This document shows positions 29,907-37,910 of a DNA stretch of 38,769 nt, piece after piece. Each line of letters starts with the position of its first letter. Position 1 is the first letter of the stretch. The translations under genes and the position numbers were made by a program. This stretch comes from an uncultured bacterium. GTDB taxonomy: Bacteria > Bacteroidota > Bacteroidia > Bacteroidales > Bacteroidaceae. Location of the stretch: assembly GCA_905215575.1 (NCBI GenBank), contig CAJMQV010000011.1, positions 1 to 38,769 of the forward strand. Direction: 5' to 3'. The notes beneath the pieces were generated by a model, which was not told where the DNA came from, did no database searches, and worked only from the letters and a program-made list of their open reading frames with translations.

Positions 29907-32900
29907 TTATTGGTTCACTACAAATTTCTGTCCGTTGCGGATGTATACTCCCTTAACCGGTTTGTTTACTTCGCGGCCGCCCAGATCGTAGATCTTGCCG
30001 TCGTTCTGGATTTTTTCTCCTTCCGGTGTAAGGATACCTGTTGTTGGAGGCAGTTCGTCAAATACAAGTGTTTTTTTGACAGACTGATCATTTTGAGTCA
30101 GATATACTCCGTAACCCTTCAATGCTGTTCCGGCTGCTACCGGAGCCATGTATGCTTCCTTGTTATTGAAGGTCAGAACCATGCTTTGAGCCGGTGCCAG
30201 AATTTTTCCGCCGGTTGTCACTTTCAGCAAGTTGTCACCTACGGTTGCAGGCTGTTCGTTTTCGCCTGCAGGAGCCATTTCGTAGTTACCGGCTGTTGTA
30301 GCAACCACGATTACCGCTGCATTTGCCGGCAGGACATTGCCTTCTATACGGGTCAGCTTCACTTCCTGCTCGTTGCTTGTTGTAACGCTGTAAGCCCACA
30401 GGTTTTCCGGTATACGGGTTGCCATTGGGGCGCTGAAAGCTCCTATTGCATAACCCTCTGCAGTCATTTCCAGTGAAACGGCGGGAATCATCTTCCACAG
30501 TTTGCCGTCCTGTGTGGTGTTGCCGGCTTCCTGCAGATAGCCGCCCTGATGGTTCAGATAGCGTTTGGTAGAGTTACCTTCGCTGATGCGATACATAATC
30601 CAGTTAGGCAGCGCTTCGGCGCTCTGTGTCTTGACATAGATACCAAAATCTTTGGCATCCTGATTATAGTCAAACTGTCCGATGAGCGCTTCATGTATTT
30701 TATCGTTCTGCCAGTTTACTGATCCCTTTTCATTTTTCTTGTTCACCAAGGTGTATCTTCCGGCAACCTCCGGACTTTCCTGCAAACTCCACAAAGCTTC
30801 ATTTCCGGCAGCTCCGGTCATTTCCTTCATCCATACCAGTTCTTTTTCGTCAGCATCACCTAACTGCATGCGCAGATTGCTTTTTCCGTCGGTTGTCTGG
30901 ATACGAAACCAGGTGTTAGCCTCTGCTTCAGCCGGTGCTACGCTTTTTGCCACTTTATAGACCTTGATCGGATGTCCGTCGCTCCATACTACCGGATATC
31001 CCGGCTCGCCATTGATATATTTGTTGTTTGCCGTTGACTTGATGTTCCAGGCCATTTGAACCTGACTTGATGGTTCCATGGTGAACTTGCTGTTGTCTGC
31101 GTTATCTGTCGGAGCATATGCGCCGCTTTCCACCTTGTTCGGGATGTATTTCTGTGCGGTCACATTCTTGAAAGAATATCCTTTGTCATTCTTTTCCACC
31201 TGAAACACATACTTGTCCGGAAAGGCTGATTTCATATCCGAAAGTTCAGTCTGATAGTAACCGGCCAGATAAGTCAGAAACTTGGTATCGTCCTGATAGT
31301 AGAGATATCCCTGTCTGTTCAGGTTTCCGGTATTTACGTTCTGCATTACCACATAGTCACCGTCGGCTATCTGGCTGGCATCTGTAACCAGACCTTCCTT
31401 GTAGAAAACGGTTTTGGCCTCTTCGTCCATCGGGGCTTCTTTAGCCATTTCCAATTTGAAGATATAGCTTTCGCTTTCTGTTTTGCTTCCTTTGCTGATC
31501 GCATTGTTTTCAATGCTCCAGAAGTTGTTTCCGGCGTCTCCTGCACACTGGATAAAGAACAGTCCGCCCATTTCCTGCAGCTTGTAAGTGTTCCAGCTGT
31601 CGGCATATGCAGTTCCAAACTGTCCCATCTCATTCAGGTTTCGGTTGTCGGTCACGCTTACAATCTTATAGCGTCCGGTTGCCGGCACTACTGTAAATGT
31701 CCAGCTCTGTGTGTTTTGCGGATCATTTTCTTTTTTAGCCTGGAACTTCGGGTAGTTGTCACCGGTGTTGGTCAGGTAGGTACCATCTGTAGAATTGATG
31801 ATATAGTAGCTGCCTCCGCTCACCACTGTAGGATACTCTGTAGCCTCCTCATCCAGTGATATCAGTTCAAACTTGAAGTTGTCCGGATTGTAAGCTGAAG
31901 ATGAGCTGGCGCTGATACGTGTGCTGTTGCTTGTCCAGTACTTGTCGCCTGCGCTTCCTGCATTCTGGATGGCATACTTGCCGTTCAGACGTGTGATGTT
32001 ATAGCTGTGCCAAGCAGACTCGTATGGGTTGGTTGTTTCATTAACCGTAAACTCACCCTTTTCGTTCAGGTATCGCTGGTCTTGTGCGTTTACAATCTTG
32101 TAGCGGTTGGTGTTGTAATCCATGCTGATCACCCATTCCTGTCTTTGCGGGTTGATGTCATCCTCATTGGCTACGAATGTCGGATAACTGCTTCCGCTTA
32201 CGTTAGTCAGGAATTTGCCGTCATACTTGATGTAATACTTGCCGTCGTTGAGTAGTACTGCCGGGAAGTTTTCCCATCCTTCGGTATAATGCTTCTTATA
32301 TTCGGCGATGAGCATATTGGTGTACTGTTTCAGGAACGGAGCCACCACTTCGCCTGCAACTGTCGGGTTAGGGCTCTTGATAGATCCCGGGAAGTCGCGT
32401 GAACGGATGCTCTTCTGCTCAGCTTCCAGAGCCACCATTTCCTTATAGATTTTGATAAACTCTTCCGGTTGGTTGTCGGCAATAGTAGCATAGAGCGAGC
32501 ACATTTTCTGTCCTCGTTCTCCCATCAGCTTCATTACCTGGAACCAGGCCACCAGTTCTTTGGCCAGCGGATCATTTTCCTGCAGCTGCGGGTCGAGCAG
32601 TTCGTCGCATGAGTTTACGAATTCGTCAAACATCGGTTTGATCTTGTCGAAGGCAGCCTGATTCAGTCCGTCGGCAATTTCTCCTTCAAACACTTTGATA
32701 GCTTCGGCAAAACGCTTGGATTCATCTTTGCGGCGCAGTCCGTGGAAAGTGCTTCCCAAGTCAATATTGTTTTCGCAGAACACATGGAATGCCTCGGCAT
32801 GCTCCGGCATCAGATACTTGATGGCACGCTCCCATGAAGCATTCTCGTCATAGTCAGTCATGTTCCAGGTATAGTCGGCGATGCTGTAGAGCGACACTTT

Positions 32901-34094
32901 TGACGCCTCGGCATACTCGCTCGGATTGGCGGTAAATCCGCTCAACTGTTCAGCGATATCTTTGTCATTGCCATAGGTCGGTCCCATCAGCATACGATCG
33001 ATACAGTAATCGTTTACCGGATAGTTCAGCCAGATATATGCGTTACGTTTCAATTTTGCATTGATCCAGTCCATGTCACTCTTGTTGATCATGTCTACTA
33101 CCGAGTTACCGGTCCACATGATACGTGCTTCCTTATAGGCTTTATCGCCCAGCACGTCAAGATAGTCGCCACTACTCCATCCGCGGTTATACTGGGTGGG
33201 GCAGAAGATGAGCGGTGGCAGTTCCGGATATTTCTTAATGAAATTGTCAGTTACGTAGTTGATGAGTTCTGCCTGTTTATCGGCGCGTGACTGTTCGGCA
33301 CCGCTGATATCGTCAAACAGCAGACCAAAGGCACGTACGCCCATTTCATACATCAGTTCAAATTTGTTGAGCACCTTCTTCATATCCGTTTCATTCCACT
33401 GGATATCGTTACCCGGATGGATACTCCATACAAACTGCACCTTGTTTTCTTTGGCTTTAGCCACCAATTCCTTTAACTTTTCGGCTTCGTCTGCAGGATA
33501 CGGATCACGCCATTGTCCTCTGTGATAGGGATCATCTTTCGGTGCGTAGATATACACATTCATTTTGTTTTTTCCGTAGAACTCAAACTGGCGGATGCGG
33601 TCTTCCTGGCTCCACCAGTTTCCGTAGAATCCTTCGATGACACCACGGTCGATCACGTCCGGATAGTCGGTTACGGTAGCTGACATCACTTCCGGCTGCG
33701 AAGCTATTTGCAGGAAGGTCTGCACTCCATAGAAAGTACCCGATTCATCGTTTCCAGCGATGATTACTTTTCCGGGTTCCACTTTCAGATAATAACCTTC
33801 TTTCTTGTCGGGGATATTTTCTGCATAGGCTGCTACAGCCGCATCACCACGTTCGCCGATCACAATATTTACATTGCTTCCGCTTCCGGAGGTCAGTTTG
33901 CTTTTCAGGGCTTTTACAGCATCTGCGTCTGCTTCGCCTTCTCCGGTCAGCGTATAGCTGAAGCCTTGGTCAAAAGCTTTGCTGCCCCAGGTAATCTCCT
34001 GCGGCAAGGGCGATACTGTTACTTGCTGCGCCTGCATGTTGTCTGTGCCATACATCCAAGCCAGCGTCATTAAGGGTAAAAATTTAATTTTCAT
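29907..34094 (-). CDS. Secreted GH84 beta-N-acetylglucosaminidase (O-GlcNAcase type) with long modular C-terminus
   Basis: 1395 aa. Signal peptide about 1-23. GH20b-like N-domain about 25-145. GH84 catalytic barrel about 147-430: 'DRGVIEGFYGNWWSQEDR', the catalytic aspartate pair Asp261-Asp262 in 'GLLFDDISG', 'MWTGNSVVD' (about 326) and 'YIWLNYPVNDY' (about 353). The helical domain runs to about 600. It removes GlcNAc from glycoproteins or glycans by substrate-assisted catalysis. The well-studied B. thetaiotaomicron enzyme is about 737 aa; the roughly 650 extra residues here hold two tandem related beta modules (about 617-745 and 757-885), each with a 'RYKIV' strand and a Leu-Asn-Glu (LNE) turn. 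A third region has 'FLTYLAGYY'. A domain ending in the tail 'YDLGGREV...KGVYIRNGQ' closes it. Confidence 0.93.
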   Translation of the reverse strand: MKIKFLPLMTLAWMYGTDNMQAQQVTVSPLPQEITWGSKAFDQGFSYTLTGEGEADADAVKALKSKLTSGSGSNVNIVIGERGDAAVAAYAENIPDKKEGYYLKVEPGKVIIAGNDESGTFYGVQTFLQIASQPEVMSATVTDYPDVIDRGVIEGFYGNWWSQEDRIRQFEFYGKNKMNVYIYAPKDDPYHRGQWRDPYPADEAEKLKELVAKAKENKVQFVWSIHPGNDIQWNETDMKKVLNKFELMYEMGVRAFGLLFDDISGAEQSRADKQAELINYVTDNFIKKYPELPPLIFCPTQYNRGWSSGDYLDVLGDKAYKEARIMWTGNSVVDMINKSDMDWINAKLKRNAYIWLNYPVNDYCIDRMLMGPTYGNDKDIAEQLSGFTANPSEYAEASKVSLYSIADYTWNMTDYDENASWERAIKYLMPEHAEAFHVFCENNIDLGSTFHGLRRKDESKRFAEAIKVFEGEIADGLNQAAFDKIKPMFDEFVNSCDELLDPQLQENDPLAKELVAWFQVMKLMGERGQKMCSLYATIADNQPEEFIKIYKEMVALEAEQKSIRSRDFPGSIKSPNPTVAGEVVAPFLKQYTNMLIAEYKKHYTEGWENFPAVLLNDGKYYIKYDGKFLTNVSGSSYPTFVANEDDINPQRQEWVISMDYNTNRYKIVNAQDQRYLNEKGEFTVNETTNPYESAWHSYNITRLNGKYAIQNAGSAGDKYWTSNSTRISASSSSAYNPDNFKFELISLDEEATEYPTVVSGGSYYIINSTDGTYLTNTGDNYPKFQAKKENDPQNTQSWTFTVVPATGRYKIVSVTDNRNLNEMGQFGTAYADSWNTYKLQEMGGLFFIQCAGDAGNNFWSIENNAISKGSKTESESYIFKLEMAKEAPMDEEAKTVFYKEGLVTDASQIADGDYVVMQNVNTGNLNRQGYLYYQDDTKFLTYLAGYYQTELSDMKSAFPDKYVFQVEKNDKGYSFKNVTAQKYIPNKVESGAYAPTDNADNSKFTMEPSSQVQMAWNIKSTANNKYINGEPGYPVVWSDGHPIKVYKVAKSVAPAEAEANTWFRIQTTDGKSNLRMQLGDADEKELVWMKEMTGAAGNEALWSLQESPEVAGRYTLVNKKNEKGSVNWQNDKIHEALIGQFDYNQDAKDFGIYVKTQSAEALPNWIMYRISEGNSTKRYLNHQGGYLQEAGNTTQDGKLWKMIPAVSLEMTAEGYAIGAFSAPMATRIPENLWAYSVTTSNEQEVKLTRIEGNVLPANAAVIVVATTAGNYEMAPAGENEQPATVGDNLLKVTTGGKILAPAQSMVLTFNNKEAYMAPVAAGTALKGYGVYLTQNDQSVKKTLVFDELPPTTGILTPEGEKIQNDGKIYDLGGREVNKPVKGVYIRNGQKFVVNQ

Positions 34095-34134
34095 GGGCTA
34101 AATTGGGTATTAAATAAAAGAAATATTAGTCTCG

Positions 34135-34142
34135 CAAAAATA
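34135..34142 (-). promoter_or_regulatory. -7 box for the GH84 gene
   Basis: TATTTTTG on the minus strand, 40 nt upstream of the ATG. It lies after the terminator of the upstream operon, so GH84 is a separate transcript. The 34143-34371 stretch upstream is AT-rich with nothing else recognisable. Confidence 0.6.
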
Positions 34143-34371
34143 GCAAAAACAAGCCAAGCATTCTTTTTTAAATCTATTTTTAACATAAAAAAGAGAAAAT
34201 AAGTGAGCTTATTCTTTTTCTAACGGTTTGTAGTACGCTTTTTGCGGTGCTATGGCTCGGGAGAGGAAAATTTGTCACTTAAATAAAAGGTCGGGACCAT
34301 TTTTTTAATTCGTCTCGATAATTTTTTAAAATCGTGCTGATGTTTTTTAAAAGCGGTCGGAATATAAAAAA

Positions 34372-34406
34372 ACAAGGGGCAGAGCATTATGTGCTCCGCC
34401 CCTTGT
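34372..34406 (-). terminator. Strong terminator of the discoidin-like protein / micro-protein operon
   Basis: A 9-bp stem acaaggggc/gccccttgt, then one mismatch and a 5-bp gagca/tgctc extension, 5-nt loop, followed on the minus strand by a run of seven T. It lies 31 nt after the 50-aa gene. Confidence 0.9.
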
Positions 34407-34437
34407 CATATTTTTCGGTTATTGAAAACCTATGTGT

Positions 34438-34590
34438 TTATTCCCACACGTTAACGTCTGATTCTTCATTGCTCAATGCGTTGCTGGCACCCAAGGTATC
34501 GTCAAAGATCTTCATGGAACTGGTTGCCATCATGTTTTCCTGTTCTACGGCCATCAATTCGAGAGCCGGTTTCTGATATGTTTTTTTCAT
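34438..34590 (-). CDS. 50-aa micro-protein downstream of a tail-bearing secreted protein
   Basis: Found by reading the minus strand; too short for usual ORF cut-offs. It starts at the ATG 34 nt after the stop of the 1017-aa protein and ends before a strong terminator, so it is the second gene of that operon. The N-terminus is 'MKKTYQKPALELMAVEQEN', then 'MMATSS', then an acidic half rich in D/E/S/N ending 'DVNVWE'. It has no signal peptide or membrane helix. The Y-x-K-P opening, hydrophobic-SS middle and acidic, Trp-containing end match the design of the 61-aa protein at 344-529, which sits in the same place after another tail-bearing protein. Function unknown; RiPP-like precursor, chaperone or inhibitor are all conceivable. 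Confidence 0.8.
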   Translation of the reverse strand: MKKTYQKPALELMAVEQENMMATSSMKIFDDTLGASNALSNEESDVNVWE

Positions 34591-34624
34591 TGATTTTATG
34601 GTTTAAGATGAAACATCGAAATGA

Positions 34625-37600
34625 TTACTTGCAGAAAAGAACTTTCTTACCGCTCTTGGTTACGTAGATACCCTTAACCGGGTTCATGACGCGACGGCCC
34701 TGCAGGTCGTAGTATTCTTCTGCTTCGGCAGCTTCTGATACGTTTTCTTCAATGCCGGTAGTAGGTCCGCCGATGATGATTGAGCGGATACCCTGTGCTT
34801 CTTTCGGCAATACCAGATAAGCCTTGTTGCCCCCCAGAGTACGGTCTTCCTTGCTCATCTGATAGAAGCCGATTCCCTCACTGCCGTTACCCAAAATATA
34901 AGCGTTAATATCACCTACAGCTGTTTCCTTGTAAACACCAACCAAAGCATTTTCGTTTTCAGTAGTGCCTTCTGGGGCATAAGTGAAGTCGAAGTTGCTT
35001 TCTGCGCCTTCTTTCTTCAAGAGAACGGCAACACCTGCCGGAATGATATCTGTAATCTCTTCCAAAACTGCAGTTTTCTTAGCCTCGTCAACAGTAACGG
35101 TATAGGCTGATACGCCTGCCGGAATGTTTAAGGCTACCGGAGCGGCCAGAGTTGCGTATTCGGCAGTCATCGCCTTGGTCAATTTAGGTTGTAGGGCTGC
35201 GTCGGTTACCTCTTCCAGAATCCAGGCGCATCTTTCGTCTTTAGGATCGCTCCAGTTGTCCAATTTATCGTTGGTAGCCGAGTAATCCAGTAAATATCCA
35301 TTATCGTTGCTGCTTTGGCGAATTGCATAATAACCGATAATTGGTGAAGCGCTAAAGGTAAACGGATGACCTTCGTCGTTATAGAAGTTTCCGTTACCAG
35401 ACATGTTCAAAGAAGAATAACCGGTGAGGCGGTTGTCTGCTGACAGATAGAATACGGTGGTTTGGTCAGAACCGTCTTCCTGCATATATGGACGACCGTT
35501 TGCTGCATAAGAAACGATGTATTTGTTGGTTGTTTTTCCTTTCAGACGATAGAATTTGCCAGCTTCTGGCTGATTGATTGCCAGTGCATTCTTGGCAGCC
35601 TGTAACTCTGTAAGGGCAGATGTTGCGTCCAAAGCCGGATTCTGATAGATATCCTGATCTGTGATAGTCTTGGCATTGGCCAGAGCTTTTTCAAAGTCAT
35701 GTCCTTCACAAGAGAATTGATTTAATCCGCTTCCGATGTGTCCGCTATATGGTTCGCATTCTGACACTAAAGCCTTTAGGCTTGCATAAGCTGTTAGTTT
35801 CTCATCGTCAATCTGGTCTATAGTGAAGCTTTCGCCTACATATTCTATTTTCCATCCTGAAGCGCTTGTTGGTTCTGAATTGCCCCAACGTACAATATAG
35901 CCGTGTGAGTCCGCATGAACCGGTGTGTTGTCGCCGGCGGTCTTGATCAGAACTATACCATCGGTGTTGGTTGGATTCGTTTCTGTTACATTCAACTGTT
36001 CAATATTCCAGAAGTATACCATCTCTGCCATATTCATAGCAGTATAAGTCTTGCCTGTTTCAGCAGTTGTACTGGTCGAGCCTGCAAATTTCCAAAGCAT
36101 AGTCTTGTCATACTTGTTGGTTGCTTTGTCCCACCATAATGGATGTTCGGTATCTTCTGCTTTGTAATAAATGGATTTTCCTACACTTTGATAGCCTCCT
36201 TTAAATGTACCGTTAATGGTGAATACAGGAGCGTTGATTGAGAACTTGAAGGTTGTAATCGCTTCATTTATTTCTGCGCTCGTTGTCGGCTCCTTTTCTG
36301 CTGCAGCCTTCAGAGCATTGTAAGCCTCTGTAGAATACTGTCCTAAAGCTGGAGTAGCTGCATGTTTATCTGCATTTTCCGCAATCAAGGCAGTAATTGC
36401 CTTTTTAGCCAGTTGTAACCGCAGAGCCTCCTGAACCTGTGCTGCAGCTTCATATTTGGTCACATCAAATGAGTTGACAAAGCCCTCATCCTTAGGATTT
36501 CTACCTGTATTGTTGTGATAGAACGCTTTGAGGTCAGCCATATAGGCATCTGTTTCTGTGTTGGCCTCAATAATATAGAACTCAGAGTAGGTAAAGAATG
36601 CATTATTGTTGTTAGTCGCTTCTGGAGTGAAACGGATGTACTGATATGCGTTTTCACTTGAGATCTTGTCAGAGAAATAATAGTATTCATTCTCTACAAC
36701 AGGTAATCCTGTAAGTGTGGCAATTTTTGTGTATGTTCCTTCTGCGGCGTTGCTACCTTCTACCAGCATGCTGGTAGGGCGGTTGGTGTTTACATTGGTG
36801 CGGCGTTTGGTGACAATGTAGAACTCTTTTGTGGCTTCGGGAAGTTCAGCACGCAAATAATGCTTGTCGGTTCCAGGTGCACTCCAAGAGCTGTGGAAGT
36901 ATGAATTGTCGTTACCATCAACGAGATTGGCGTACGAACTGTTTTCTGATGGCTCTGTTTCAGGATGATTGCTGAAATATTTATCTCCGTCCTTTACTTT
37001 TCCGTACAAAGTCTGAAGATTCCAGGCAATATCCGAAATCATACCGTTACGGTTGGTGATTTCATTGTAATATTTAATATTTTCTTCTCCGGTCAGCTCC
37101 ACGCTCTTGACGCTATAGAACGCATAAGGATGAGCTGTGCCCCAAGTGGTAAAACCACCGTTTCCGTTCCATGCCGTGCTGTTGGAAGCATTGTTGGTAA
37201 CAGTCCATACTTTCGCGCTGTTCAGGTCAGAAGTGCGGGTACCGTCATCCATCTTGGCCTCCAGATTTCCTTTTTGGGCATCGGATGTGGCCCAAGGCTT
37301 GATGTAGAAGTCAACGGCACTTTCTGATTTCGCACCGTTAAAGTTAATCCAGGAGTTTGCTGCGTTTTTGATTTGGTACACATTTTCCGCATCTGCTTTT
37401 TTATAGAATTGGAATGTGTAATTTGCATTTTGAGTAATGAATACATTTGCAAACTGTTTAGGATTAAGCGTACCGAAATTACCACTTTCTTGTGCATAGA
37501 GGAAACTACCACGGTCGTTCGGACTGCTTGAGGCATCATATGCCGTGTTGTAAATGAAATATTGGCCTCCGTCTTTAAGTTCTGTTACTCGCTCGTTAGG

Positions 37601-37678
37601 CCAATAAAAGGTAATTTGTTCCTGTGCTTGAGCAGTCATGGCTGTCAGCAAGGTTCCCATAAGTAAGAGTTTTTTCAT
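34625..37678 (-). CDS. Large secreted protein with discoidin-like domain and GIY-GKK tail
   Basis: 1017 aa. Signal peptide about 1-19, cleaved after 'TAQAQ'. About 20-195 is a beta-rich domain. About 240-370 looks like an F5/8 type C (discoidin) module: 'NLVDGNDNSYFHSSW' is a typical calcium/ligand loop and 'AYQYIRFTPEA...YSEFYI' the closing strands. About 400-500 is helical and FIVAR-like ('YSTEAYNALKAAAEKEPTT'). Further beta domains follow, and the end is 'YDLQGRRVMNPVKGIYV' plus a GKK tail. No catalytic motif was seen; a glycan- or surface-binding role is inferred from the discoidin module. A 50-aa micro-protein follows. The C-terminal part is closely paralogous to the partial gene upstream (37911-38769). 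Confidence 0.85.
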   Translation of the reverse strand: MKKLLLMGTLLTAMTAQAQEQITFYWPNERVTELKDGGQYFIYNTAYDASSSPNDRGSFLYAQESGNFGTLNPKQFANVFITQNANYTFQFYKKADAENVYQIKNAANSWINFNGAKSESAVDFYIKPWATSDAQKGNLEAKMDDGTRTSDLNSAKVWTVTNNASNSTAWNGNGGFTTWGTAHPYAFYSVKSVELTGEENIKYYNEITNRNGMISDIAWNLQTLYGKVKDGDKYFSNHPETEPSENSSYANLVDGNDNSYFHSSWSAPGTDKHYLRAELPEATKEFYIVTKRRTNVNTNRPTSMLVEGSNAAEGTYTKIATLTGLPVVENEYYYFSDKISSENAYQYIRFTPEATNNNNAFFTYSEFYIIEANTETDAYMADLKAFYHNNTGRNPKDEGFVNSFDVTKYEAAAQVQEALRLQLAKKAITALIAENADKHAATPALGQYSTEAYNALKAAAEKEPTTSAEINEAITTFKFSINAPVFTINGTFKGGYQSVGKSIYYKAEDTEHPLWWDKATNKYDKTMLWKFAGSTSTTAETGKTYTAMNMAEMVYFWNIEQLNVTETNPTNTDGIVLIKTAGDNTPVHADSHGYIVRWGNSEPTSASGWKIEYVGESFTIDQIDDEKLTAYASLKALVSECEPYSGHIGSGLNQFSCEGHDFEKALANAKTITDQDIYQNPALDATSALTELQAAKNALAINQPEAGKFYRLKGKTTNKYIVSYAANGRPYMQEDGSDQTTVFYLSADNRLTGYSSLNMSGNGNFYNDEGHPFTFSASPIIGYYAIRQSSNDNGYLLDYSATNDKLDNWSDPKDERCAWILEEVTDAALQPKLTKAMTAEYATLAAPVALNIPAGVSAYTVTVDEAKKTAVLEEITDIIPAGVAVLLKKEGAESNFDFTYAPEGTTENENALVGVYKETAVGDINAYILGNGSEGIGFYQMSKEDRTLGGNKAYLVLPKEAQGIRSIIIGGPTTGIEENVSEAAEAEEYYDLQGRRVMNPVKGIYVTKSGKKVLFCK

Positions 37679-37731
37679 AAATGGTATGTTTTTGATTAGG
37701 TAAAAGTATTCTTGGTATTATATTACTTAGA

Positions 37732-37739
37732 CAAAAGTA
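37732..37739 (-). promoter_or_regulatory. -7 box for the 1017-aa protein operon
   Basis: TACTTTTG on the minus strand, 53 nt upstream of the ATG at 37678. It lies downstream of the terminator of the preceding paralogue, so the two are separate transcripts. No clear -33 element. Confidence 0.55.
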
Positions 37740-37821
37740 TAATTTTTCGAAGAATCACCTCGCTTTTTAAATGTTAAAATTAAAGTATAGGTAGGTTTTT
37801 CTTATATAAAACATCGATTGT

Positions 37822-37874
37822 GAATATAATGAAAAAGCGTCCGGGTTAAAACCGGACGCTTTTTCATTATATTC
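37822..37874 (-). terminator. Terminator between the tandem paralogues
   Basis: A perfect 23-bp inverted repeat (37822-37844 with 37852-37874; GC core gcgtccgg/ccggacgc) has a 7-nt loop. It begins 36 nt after the stop of the partial gene, with T-rich sequence within and after the right arm. Confidence 0.92.
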
Positions 37875-37910
37875 TTAAATATGCAAAAAACTTTTCTAAG
37901 CAGTTTGTGA

